DNA of 35,107 nucleotides. It comes from an uncultured Streptococcus sp. GTDB taxonomy: Bacteria > Bacillota > Bacilli > Lactobacillales > Streptococcaceae. Numbering within the stretch: the first letter of the stretch is position 1; each line of letters starts with the position of its first letter. Below are positions 6,287-12,585 of this stretch, piece by piece. The stretch is taken from NCBI RefSeq assembly GCF_938020365.1, contig NZ_CALIIB010000074.1, forward strand, positions 1 through 35,107. Reading direction: 5' to 3'. Made by a program: the position numbers and the translations under genes. Below the pieces are notes generated by a model that ran no database searches, was not told where the DNA came from, and saw only the letters and a list, made by a program, of their open reading frames with translations.

Positions 6287-6757
6287 GTGAAGCTAGAAAT
6301 CCAACTAGACGAAGACTCCCTAGCGCTACTCGCAGCAATCAGGCAAGAAACTTTTGAGTTCCCCAACCCAGAGTCCGTAAAGCGAGTTAAAAAAGAACTA
6401 GCGGAGAAACTTCTTGAGTCAGGAAAGATTCAAATCATCCTCCCCCTAGAGAAAATCTTTGACGCAGACCAGCTCCGTGAAGCACTCGTTCCGGCCCTCT
6501 ACGGACCAGAGTTACTTTTCACCCAAGAAGACAAGCGACAATACCAAGAAGCGGGAAACACCCTTATTGAGTTGTTCAAAACCAATCATTTCCCCTTTGC
6601 CTGTAGCCGAATCACTATTGACTCCCTCCGAGCGGTACGGGACCTGGAAGAGCGAATCACCACCTTGTCAGAAGAGGATCAGGAGTTGGCAAAAGAAATG
6701 ATTCAAAAACTCAAACTAGGCCTAGTAACTGAAAAGGAAAACCTTGATGCCGAATAA
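6287..6757 (+). CDS. Hypothetical protein, 156 aa
   Basis: First gene of a compact operon. The start is GTG 6287 with AGAAAGGA (6273-6280) six bases upstream, and the leader wording (TCACGACACAGAAAGGA) resembles that of the gene at 695. The protein is acidic and highly charged. It is mainly helical, with Lys/Glu-rich helices around residues 29-50 and 118-150. No membrane segment or known motif is seen. It overlaps the NrdI-like gene by 11 bases, which implies translational coupling. Function unknown. Confidence 0.7.
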   Translation: MKLEIQLDEDSLALLAAIRQETFEFPNPESVKRVKKELAEKLLESGKIQIILPLEKIFDADQLREALVPALYGPELLFTQEDKRQYQEAGNTLIELFKTNHFPFACSRITIDSLRAVRDLEERITTLSEEDQELAKEMIQKLKLGLVTEKENLDAE

Positions 6758-7385
6758 CCAACCTGAACTCTGGATGAACCATCTGCTTGTTGCCTACAGT
6801 CTTTCCGGTAACACTCAAAAAGTCTTTGATAAGCTACGGGAAACTTTATGGCTAAGGAACCCTAAAAGTGCTCCTAAGTTTGAAGGAATTTGCCTCACCA
6901 ACACCCTCAAAGAAGGCGTAAGGGGACACCTTAAGATAGTGGGTCGAATCAAGCTTGAAACTATACAGCAGTACGCATCCCTTGACATGGATTCGGGACA
7001 GTTCCGTGGGAAACGCATGTATTCCTCTGTGGTGTGGTTGGTTCCCAGCTACGGACGGTTCGTTGACGACCCAGCGACCGGAAGGCGAGTAAAAGACGAC
7101 ATGATTCCTCAACCGCTCAAAGAATTTTTACAAGCCGAGAAATGCATTCTGCGGGACACTCCCCAATTCATTATTGGTGTTGGGAATCTTACGTTTGGCC
7201 GGGATTTTTGCGCAGCCGTGAAAGATACTCAAAAGATTTTAGAGGCACAAGGCTACACAGATATTACTCACGTGGCTGACGTGGATATTTGCGCTTCAGA
7301 AGCCGAAATTGAGGACATGACAACAACTATTTGTGAACACACAGATAAATTCCTTACTATGCTAGAATCAAACCAAGCGAAATAG
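6747..7385 (+). CDS. nrdI: NrdI-like flavoprotein
   Basis: NrdI is a flavodoxin-like protein that supplies oxidant for the manganese cofactor of class Ib ribonucleotide reductase. Seen here: an N-terminal phosphate-binding-type loop (VAYSLSGNTQKV, residues about 12-23) and VPSYGRF near residues 97-103 (NrdI proteins usually have TPTYG). IPQPLKEFL then precedes the hallmark GVGNLTFGRDFCAAV near residues 145-159. At 212 residues it is longer than the usual 130-160, with extra sequence after the FMN loop and after PSYG. ATG 6747 is preferred over TTG 6744 for spacing from AAAGGAAA. No NrdE or NrdF is in the window, so it may serve a reductase encoded elsewhere or by the host. Confidence 0.75.
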   Translation: MPNNQPELWMNHLLVAYSLSGNTQKVFDKLRETLWLRNPKSAPKFEGICLTNTLKEGVRGHLKIVGRIKLETIQQYASLDMDSGQFRGKRMYSSVVWLVPSYGRFVDDPATGRRVKDDMIPQPLKEFLQAEKCILRDTPQFIIGVGNLTFGRDFCAAVKDTQKILEAQGYTDITHVADVDICASEAEIEDMTTTICEHTDKFLTMLESNQAK

Positions 7386-7397
7386 AAAGGACATATC

Positions 7398-7799
7398 ATG
7401 GACGCAGCCTCGGAAATTCAACAAATCCTTCAGGAGCGGGGGGACTCTTACAGCGACAAAACTTTCCCCGCGATTGCGAGGCAGTGGTCCGCGTACCTTT
7501 CAACTCGGGAAGACACCGATATTACGCTGCTTCCCGAGGACGTGGCGCGCATGATGGCGCTTTTCAAAATCGCCCGGGTGATTGCCAACACTGACTTTAG
7601 TCAATGCGTTGACCCAGACCCGGATTTCCTCGGCAATGTCTATGAGGAATACCCAGAGAGCCTTATTGATGATAGTCTCGATGCTGCTTCTTACCTTTGC
7701 CTAGCGCACGATTGTCAGAAGGACAATATTGAGGCTGTCAACAAAAAAGTGATTTCAATGTCTGACTACCTAGAAGAACTTGAACAAGATGAGCCGTAA
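7398..7799 (+). CDS. DUF6378-like phage protein, 133 aa
   Basis: The layout matches a widespread phage family that I recall as DUF6378. It has an ILQERG-x-SYSD N terminus, an IARQWSAYL segment, then PEDVARMMALFKIARV, and a C-terminal DDSLDAASYLCLA segment. The family is helical and of unproven function; placement beside NrdI suggests a link to nucleotide metabolism, which is inference. ATG 7398 follows AGAAAGGA by eight bases. The gene overlaps the next small gene by 11 bases. Confidence 0.6.
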   Translation: MDAASEIQQILQERGDSYSDKTFPAIARQWSAYLSTREDTDITLLPEDVARMMALFKIARVIANTDFSQCVDPDPDFLGNVYEEYPESLIDDSLDAASYLCLAHDCQKDNIEAVNKKVISMSDYLEELEQDEP

Positions 7800-7962
7800 A
7801 CCAATTAGGAAGCCAACTCAAAGAAAAGTCCTTACCCTAGAAGAAATACTTGAGATCCAAGAGTATAACGAACGACGGGAACAGGAAGAGGGTCAAATTC
7901 GCCTGGAAGCATTTAAAGAGGCGTTGTTATTAGGACAAAAACCGGACGGTAATGAACCATAA
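7789..7962 (+). CDS. Small hypothetical protein, 57 aa (tandem paralogue A)
   Basis: ATG 7789 lies inside the end of the previous gene; a TTG at 7780 is possible but has no better ribosome site. The protein has a basic N terminus (RKPIRKPTQRK), then an acidic helix (LTLEEILEIQEYNERREQEE) and a RLEAFKEALLLG segment. It resembles the next small protein in the pattern K-x-L-x-x-E-x-IL ... R-x-EAFKEA, so the two are probably tandem duplicates. Function unknown. Confidence 0.6.
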   Translation: MSRKPIRKPTQRKVLTLEEILEIQEYNERREQEEGQIRLEAFKEALLLGQKPDGNEP

Positions 7963-8107
7963 GCAAATAGTCCCTATATCAAGGGCAAAATCTCTTGATA
8001 TAGAAGACATACTTAAACTCAGGGATTCCCCAGAATGGCAACGGCAAAGAGAAATTCTAGCTCGCATAGAAGCATTTAAAGAAGCAACCAAGAAAGGAAG
8101 GATATAA
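7952..8107 (+). CDS. Small hypothetical protein, 51 aa (tandem paralogue B)
   Basis: This short gene overlaps its neighbour by 11 bases (ATG 7952, stop 8105-8107). It reads through AKSLDIEDILKLRD, then an RQREILARIEAFKEATKKG helix. The last part is nearly the same as RLEAFKEA in the previous protein. Its length is below common gene-calling cutoffs. The conserved pattern and tight overlap support it as real. It could be a small helical adaptor or inhibitor; there is no direct evidence. Confidence 0.55.
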   Translation: MNHKQIVPISRAKSLDIEDILKLRDSPEWQRQREILARIEAFKEATKKGRI

Positions 8108-8109
8108 CA

Positions 8110-8271
8110 ATGCGTAATCGACGCAGGACAAGGACACAATTTAATAACTCTTCAAAGAGTCGGAGAAAATCTTCTTTCATGTCCAATCATCCTTGCAGCG
8201 ATGAATATTGGGAAGACTTCTTCGAGGACGTCTTTGAAGAAAGCGATAACGACGAGGGAGAATGTGACTAA
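8110..8271 (+). CDS. Small hypothetical protein, 53 aa, basic then acidic
   Basis: ATG 8110 follows GGAAGGA (8096-8101) at good spacing and starts two bases after the previous stop. The first 22 residues are strongly basic (MRNRRRTRTQ, SKSRRK). The last 25 are acidic and aromatic (DEYWEDFFEDVFEESDNDEG). Such a split charge pattern suits a small protein that binds nucleic acid or a partner. No family is recognised. Confidence 0.5.
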   Translation: MRNRRRTRTQFNNSSKSRRKSSFMSNHPCSDEYWEDFFEDVFEESDNDEGECD

Positions 8272-8272
8272 C

Positions 8273-8782
8273 ATGCATAACCAACCAAGCGACGAAGAGC
8301 TCATTCGGCTCTATCTTTCCCTAGAGGAACAAACCGAAGACACGGAGCGCATCAACAAACTCTTTGAAGCGAAAGACACCCTTCAAGAGCTTATCAACTG
8401 GGAAATTCAAAAGCTTCCAGAAAGAATCACGAAGTCCTACCAGGATGAAGAAGAGACCTTAAGTGAGCAGGATATCAGTCAACTTTGGGAACAGTTCGAG
8501 TCTCAAAAAGCAGTCCTACGTAGCTTCTATATGGAGAGGATTCTCCCTGTCTTCCCTGGTCTAGCGGAAAACGTCACTCCGACAATCCTTGTTGAAGAAG
8601 TCATCCAGTACCTGGTGGAATACCCCTCGGAATGGGTGTATTCCTTTGTTGATGCGATGGTCTCTGAAAGTGATTTTGATGATCTTATGCAAGAGCTTCA
8701 AGACCGATATCACAAGTATGAAGATCTGCGAGATGGACTTATTGAGCTAGAAATGCAGAAAGTTGAAGGCGACCTATCATGA
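8273..8782 (+). CDS. Hypothetical helical protein, 169 aa
   Basis: ATG 8273 is chosen because it starts just after the stop of the preceding gene and has GAGGGAGA upstream. An in-frame ATG at 8201 would overlap the 53-residue gene heavily. The protein is acidic and nearly all helical, with long Glu/Gln/Lys stretches (residues 4-60 and 125-165), and may form a coiled coil. It ends in an ATGA overlap with the next gene. Function unknown. Confidence 0.65.
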   Translation: MHNQPSDEELIRLYLSLEEQTEDTERINKLFEAKDTLQELINWEIQKLPERITKSYQDEEETLSEQDISQLWEQFESQKAVLRSFYMERILPVFPGLAENVTPTILVEEVIQYLVEYPSEWVYSFVDAMVSESDFDDLMQELQDRYHKYEDLRDGLIELEMQKVEGDLS

Positions 8783-9057
8783 CCAAGCATATTTCAGATG
8801 AAACCTACATTACTGAGGATTCCGCTTGCGCAGAAGCAGTAAAGCGAGTGCAGGAAGAGCATTGGCCAGGCGCCGATTTAGACAAAGAAGTATTTGGTGG
8901 AGTCCTCATTATTCTTCGTGATAAAACAGGCCCAGACGTAGAAGAAGCCAAAGATAGGCGCTTTGATCTTGCGATTGAATCTTACAACATGGGTGATACC
9001 AAATCCATGATTGCCTTACTTCAGCGAACAATTCTTGTGCTGCAAGAAGGATCGTGA
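8779..9057 (+). CDS. Hypothetical protein, 92 aa
   Basis: Last gene of this operon. It starts at the ATGA overlap (8779-8782), so it is translationally coupled to the gene before it. The protein is small, soluble and acidic, with a short beta-like part (VFGGVLIILRDKTG) between helices. No known motif is recognised. It is followed by hairpins and terminators at 9068-9166. Confidence 0.65.
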   Translation: MTKHISDETYITEDSACAEAVKRVQEEHWPGADLDKEVFGGVLIILRDKTGPDVEEAKDRRFDLAIESYNMGDTKSMIALLQRTILVLQEGS

Positions 9058-9067
9058 TATAATAGGT

Positions 9068-9089
9068 CTTGCGCTAGCGACAGCGCAAG
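9068..9089 (+). other. Perfect 8-bp hairpin after the nrdI operon
   Basis: CTTGCGCT (9068-9075) pairs perfectly with AGCGCAAG (9082-9089) around a six-base loop. There is no clear U-run after it, so it may be a processing or stability element. It is the first of four stem-loops in this gap. Confidence 0.5.
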
Positions 9090-9125
9090 GTCTCTCTTAG
9101 TAGGGATTGAGTGATTGATTGGGTG

Positions 9126-9166
9126 ATCCCCCGGGGCTTTCTTTGACTCCCCCCCGGGGGATTTTC
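9126..9166 (+). terminator. Rho-independent terminator of the nrdI operon
   Basis: ATCCCCCGGGG (9126-9136) pairs with CCCCGGGGGAT (9152-9162), an 11-bp stem with a 15-base loop, followed by TTTTCT. The very GC-rich stem makes it a good terminator despite the short T-run. Confidence 0.75.
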
Positions 9167-9248
9167 TATGCGGTCAAAAATGACCGTTCGATATAACCAG
9201 GGGTTTTGTCTTTTTAAGGGTTTCTTGCTATCATATGAGTTAACCGAT

Positions 9249-9294
9249 CAAGAGCCCCGGCCTCTGGCTTTTTCTGGACTTCCGGTGGCTCTTG
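9249..9294 (+). other. 8-bp stem-loop in the terminator cluster
   Basis: CAAGAGCC (9249-9256) pairs perfectly with GGCTCTTG (9287-9294), with a further CCGG pairing inside. No T-run follows. It could be an operator or an RNA structure on read-through transcripts. Confidence 0.4.
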
Positions 9295-9342
9295 GTTCTC
9301 TCCCATAGAACAGATCGGCTCATTCAAATTATTGTCATGTAG

Positions 9343-9376
9343 AAACACCTAGGTCTTTACGATCTGGGTGTTTTTG
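9343..9376 (+). terminator. Terminator just before the antirepressor promoter
   Basis: AAACACCTAG (9343-9352) pairs with CTGGGTGTTT (9364-9373) with one G-T pair, followed by TT. It is directly followed by the -10 of the next promoter, so read-through is stopped just where a new transcript begins. Confidence 0.65.
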
Positions 9377-9383
9377 CTATAAT
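9356..9383 (+). promoter_or_regulatory. Extended -10 promoter for ant-thyX
   Basis: TGCTATAAT (9375-9383) is an extended -10, and TTTACG (9356-9361) is a weak -35 with a 16-base spacer. It overlaps the preceding terminator stem and lies about 50 bases before the antirepressor gene. Confidence 0.6.
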
Positions 9384-9434
9384 GATAACCAGACACATTG
9401 TCCACCCAATCAGACAACCCAAAGGAGTCAAAAA

Positions 9435-10226
9435 ATGTCTGATCTCATCAAGTATTTGCTTCCCATCGTGCAGATGAAAGATTCTGTGCAAGCCGTTATG
9501 GGTCGGGACCTTCACGAGTTCCTACAAATAGGAGCTCACTATAAAGATTGGTTCCCTCGGATGGCCGCTTACGGTTTCGAGGAAGGCACTGACTACTGTC
9601 TCAAAAATGAGCGTTCGACACCACCTGCGGGAATGCCTTCTCGCCCCCGACTCAACCACATTGTGAGTCTGGATATGGCAAAGGAAATTGCTATGATTCA
9701 GCGCTCGGAACTAGGACAGCAAGCACGCCGATACTTCATTGAAGCTGAGAAGCAACTGCAACGTAAGCGCCAAGCAGAACAGCAGCAACGTCCTAATCCA
9801 AGCGATATGTCCCGGCTTGAAATCCTAGAGCTAGCTATTACAGCTGAAAAAGAACGGCTAGCCCTAGAAGCAGAAAACAAAGTGTTGCAACCCAAAGCGG
9901 AAGCGTTCGACGCACTCTGTAACTCCGAAGGCCTCTACACCATGGCAGAGGCCGCAAAGATCTTGGGGACCGGACGAAATAGCCTCTTTGCCCAACTCCG
10001 ACACAACGGCATCTTCATTTCCCGAGGGCAAGACTACAACACCCCATACCAGCGGTACATGAAATACTTTGAGGTCAAACAAGGCTACCGCATTGACCCA
10101 CGTACTGAAAAACGGGTTGCCACTCGAACTACTTTTGTGAAACCAGAAGGAATCTGTTTCCTCCGTGAAGCATTAGGACTTCATCACCTGAACCAGGTAG
10201 AATTAACCCCAGAACCCCTCTTCTAG
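9435..10226 (+). CDS. ant: Phage antirepressor (AntA/AntB domain + KilAC domain)
   Basis: Antirepressors of this type counter a prophage repressor or act as regulators of phage development. The N-terminal domain (residues about 18-110) has the AntA/AntB pattern: GRDLHEFLQIGAHYKDWFPR, then LDMAKEIAMIQRSELGQQARRYFIEAEKQL. A Gln/Glu-rich linker follows (about 110-155). The C-terminal KilAC domain (about 155-260) has YTMAEAAKILGTGRNSLFAQLR, then the NTPYQRYMKYFEV segment typical of KilAC. AAAGGAG lies seven bases before ATG 9435. It has its own promoter and leads the ant-thyX operon. No repressor or integrase is seen in the window, so a lysogenic role is unproven. Confidence 0.85.
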   Translation: MSDLIKYLLPIVQMKDSVQAVMGRDLHEFLQIGAHYKDWFPRMAAYGFEEGTDYCLKNERSTPPAGMPSRPRLNHIVSLDMAKEIAMIQRSELGQQARRYFIEAEKQLQRKRQAEQQQRPNPSDMSRLEILELAITAEKERLALEAENKVLQPKAEAFDALCNSEGLYTMAEAAKILGTGRNSLFAQLRHNGIFISRGQDYNTPYQRYMKYFEVKQGYRIDPRTEKRVATRTTFVKPEGICFLREALGLHHLNQVELTPEPLF

Positions 10227-10238
10227 AAAGGAAGAATC

Positions 10239-10577
10239 ATGGCTAAAAAACTCAAAGAATACACCGATGAGGAACTTCAAAACCTCCGCGACCAGTACGA
10301 CGAAATTGTAGATCAGCGGGATCTTGAAATCGCATCCTTCATTCAGGATAAGCCAAAGGAAGAAATTCAGTACACCCCAGGCCTGCCCAAATATTTCCTC
10401 GTAGACTCCAAGTCGGTCCCTGAAGAAAAGCGCCAACAACTCTCTATCCTGCGCGCAATGTTCATGGAAGCATTCTGGAACAAGAACGATATTTACGTTG
10501 AGCAACGCCGACGTGAATTAGCACGAAACAACCAAGGCGATTTCTCCTACGACTACGCAGCGGAAAAGGTGCTATAA
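10239..10577 (+). CDS. Hypothetical protein, 112 aa
   Basis: It starts at ATG 10239 behind AGAAAGGAAG, 12 bases after the antirepressor stop. The stop abuts the ATG of thyX, so the three genes form one operon. The protein is highly charged and helical at both ends (EYTDEELQNLRDQYDEIVD; YVEQRRRELARNNQ), with a Pro-containing middle (YTPGLPKYFLVD). No known motif is recognised. Confidence 0.7.
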   Translation: MAKKLKEYTDEELQNLRDQYDEIVDQRDLEIASFIQDKPKEEIQYTPGLPKYFLVDSKSVPEEKRQQLSILRAMFMEAFWNKNDIYVEQRRRELARNNQGDFSYDYAAEKVL

Positions 10578-11870
10578 ATGGTTGTACGAATTTCCCAAAT
10601 TCCGCAAGTCACACTCCTTGCTTTCACCCGGCTCAATCCAGAGTTCAACTACCTGTTTGGTCCCGTGCTACCCCCTGAACCAGGTGACCCAGACTCAACC
10701 CGTCTCATCGAGTTTGCGGGACGCAATTGTTACCAGTCCTGGGATCGTCCAAACGAAGAAACCAACACTCCAACGAAGTATGTGGAGAAGACGATCCATG
10801 AGAAGCAGCATTACTCCATCATGGAGCACGCTTCAGCAACGTTTCTTCTTCAAGGTGTGAGCCGTTCTTTCTTAGCAGAACTTACTCGTCACCGCCACCT
10901 GTCTTTCAGCGTGCTTTCCCAGCGGTTCGTATCCCCAGATAAAGGGTTGGGGATGGTTCTCCCTCCGGCTTTGCAAGATATCCCAATCACTAACGCAAGT
11001 GGTGATCCTGAACTTTCACCTAAAGCATCAATGGAAGCAAAGCTAGAGTGCTTCGCCAATGAAAGCTTATACCTGTACAATAAGCTTTTCGACATGGTGA
11101 TGCGTTATCATCCAGAGGCTTCTAAAAAACAAGCGGCGGAAGCAGCCCGGTGTGTATTGCCGAATGCTACCGCAACATCAATTGTGGTAACTGGCAATTT
11201 CCGAACCTGGTCAGAAATCATCCAGAAGCGTTCCGACGCGGGAGTAGATGCGGAGTTCCGATCAGTGATCGCACTCATTGCCGAAGAACTCTACGTTCTT
11301 GACCGAGCGGTGTTCGGCAAGGTTCTTGAATCCGCAGGCCTAAGCGCGGACCCTAAAGCGTCAACCACGTATAAGGCATCACAAAACTGGGCTTTTGACG
11401 ATTTCGTCAACGAAGTAAGTAACTGGAACATGCAGGTTGGACAAATCCCTCCAAACATTTCAGACCACATGAAAGTGCTCTTTCATGTAGACGGTGACCG
11501 GGAAGCCTTGCTTCGTCCAGCACTCAACTTCTTCCTCGAAGAAGTAGGCGAACTCAAAGAAGCAGTAGACCTTATGGCGAAACCCAAGTTTGCGCTGGAT
11601 CAAGAATACCGAGCAAAGGTACTCACAGATCTCTATGACGCCTTCGGTGATGTCCTTTTCACCTTGCTAGGCTTGGCGGTGAAAACCCATACGGGTTACG
11701 ATCTTTCAGAAGTTCTTGAACGAGTTTGCGAATCGAACCGCACCAAGTTCAAAGGCGGAAAAACCGACCCGGAAACCGGCAAGTTCGTCAAAGGCGAGGG
11801 TTTTGTCCCACCTGATTTCAAAGACCTGGTGAATCAATGGGTTGAATCTGTTGAACGCCTAGCTGAATAA
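10578..11870 (+). CDS. thyX: Flavin-dependent thymidylate synthase fused to a MazG-like domain
   Basis: The first 260 residues form ThyX, which makes dTMP from dUMP using FAD, NADPH and methylene-tetrahydrofolate. The signature RHR-x7-S is intact (R104-H105-R106 to S114), with EHASATF and ARCVLPNATAT further along. From about residue 285 a second domain begins. It has FFLEEVGELKEAVD (around 317-330) and DLYDAFGDVLFTLLGLAV (around 351), the E-x2-E and D metal-binding helices of MazG-like pyrophosphohydrolases. An SNRTKF-GGKTD ... KGEGFVPPD tail follows, seen in phage MazG-like proteins. ThyX is usually about 210-250 residues, so 430 reflects a true fusion in one open frame. The fusion would make dTMP and remove a nucleoside triphosphate in one protein; the substrate of the second domain is unknown. 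Confidence 0.9.
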   Translation: MVVRISQIPQVTLLAFTRLNPEFNYLFGPVLPPEPGDPDSTRLIEFAGRNCYQSWDRPNEETNTPTKYVEKTIHEKQHYSIMEHASATFLLQGVSRSFLAELTRHRHLSFSVLSQRFVSPDKGLGMVLPPALQDIPITNASGDPELSPKASMEAKLECFANESLYLYNKLFDMVMRYHPEASKKQAAEAARCVLPNATATSIVVTGNFRTWSEIIQKRSDAGVDAEFRSVIALIAEELYVLDRAVFGKVLESAGLSADPKASTTYKASQNWAFDDFVNEVSNWNMQVGQIPPNISDHMKVLFHVDGDREALLRPALNFFLEEVGELKEAVDLMAKPKFALDQEYRAKVLTDLYDAFGDVLFTLLGLAVKTHTGYDLSEVLERVCESNRTKFKGGKTDPETGKFVKGEGFVPPDFKDLVNQWVESVERLAE

Positions 11871-11880
11871 ATAGCTGTTG

Positions 11881-11910
11881 TAGGCCTCAAAACTGGGGCC
11901 TATTTTTCTT
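11881..11910 (+). terminator. Rho-independent terminator after thyX
   Basis: TAGGCCTC (11881-11888) pairs with GGGGCCTA (11895-11902) with one G-T pair and a six-base loop, followed by TTTTTCTTT. It closes the ant-thyX operon. Confidence 0.85.
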
Positions 11911-11927
11911 TCCATAATAAACTAAGG

Positions 11928-11952
11928 TTGGTTAAACTACATATGTTATAAT
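11928..11952 (+). promoter_or_regulatory. Extended -10 promoter of the late operon
   Basis: TGTTATAAT (11944-11952) is an extended -10 with a perfect TATAAT. No good -35 lies at standard spacing (TTGGTT at 11928 is too close), as is common for extended -10 promoters or activator-dependent late promoters. It lies between a terminator and the first late gene. Confidence 0.6.
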
Positions 11953-11985
11953 AAGTTTAATTAATCGAAAGTAAAGGAAATATTT

Positions 11986-12168
11986 GTGGCAAAAGCAGGC
12001 CGGGGCAACAAGCCTCTCAACAAAAACAAAAAAGGCAAAGGCAAGGCCGGTTCCAAGTGGGGGCACGACTTCGCACCAAAGAATGCGGTAGCACGCCAAC
12101 TCAAGAACAAGACCTACCGGTCAAAGAAAGCACCAAGCCGTCGTAAAACCGCAGGACGGATGGCTTAA
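11986..12168 (+). CDS. Small, highly basic Lys/Gly/Arg-rich protein, 60 aa
   Basis: GTG 11986 has AAAGGAAAT upstream (about 11974-11982). Lys, Arg and Gly dominate (GKGKAGSKWGH; RSKKAPSRRK), with almost no acidic residues, so it probably binds nucleic acid and is likely disordered. It is the first gene behind the late promoter and directly precedes the HNH gene. It could help packaging or condense DNA; this is inference. No family recognised. Confidence 0.65.
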   Translation: MAKAGRGNKPLNKNKKGKGKAGSKWGHDFAPKNAVARQLKNKTYRSKKAPSRRKTAGRMA

Positions 12169-12169
12169 T

Positions 12170-12583
12170 TTGCCAAAAGTCACCTTCTGTTCCTGGGAAT
12201 CAGAAACCCCAGTGTATCATTCCTGCCATAATCTAGCGCTTCCTGGCACCACTCGGTGTGCCGAGCATCCCCTGCCGAAAAAAGAATCCCACACCACCGA
12301 TTCTATCCGTAAGCGAGTCCGAGAACTCTATGACGGCAAGTGCGCAATCTGCGGAAAACCAGGAACAGAAGTTGACCACATTATAGAACTGAGCGAGTTC
12401 CAGCCCCATGAAAAGTATTTGGCAAATCGGCTAGATAACTTGCAGCTGCTTTGTTTTGAGCACCATGTACAAAAAACCACCGCTTTTAATCAGCGGTTTG
12501 CACCGACTGACCCAAATGACTTCTCAGTATCGGCACGTGCACGGAAGCGACGGAGGATGCGACAGCAAGGCTTTGAGGTGTAG
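12170..12583 (+). CDS. HNH endonuclease
   Basis: HNH nucleases cut DNA with a beta-beta-alpha metal site. The 137-residue protein has a CAICGK pair, then EVDHIIELSEF (the first His of HNH), NRLDNLQLLC and FEHHVQKT, with a basic C terminus (RARKRRRMRQQ). The N terminus also has Cys/His residues (HSCHNLALPGTTRCAEH), so two zinc-type sites are possible. It starts at TTG 12170, two bases after the previous stop. HNH proteins next to the large terminase are known in several phages to be needed for cohesive-end cleavage during packaging; that role is inferred here. Confidence 0.85.
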   Translation: MPKVTFCSWESETPVYHSCHNLALPGTTRCAEHPLPKKESHTTDSIRKRVRELYDGKCAICGKPGTEVDHIIELSEFQPHEKYLANRLDNLQLLCFEHHVQKTTAFNQRFAPTDPNDFSVSARARKRRRMRQQGFEV

Positions 12584-12585
12584 TC

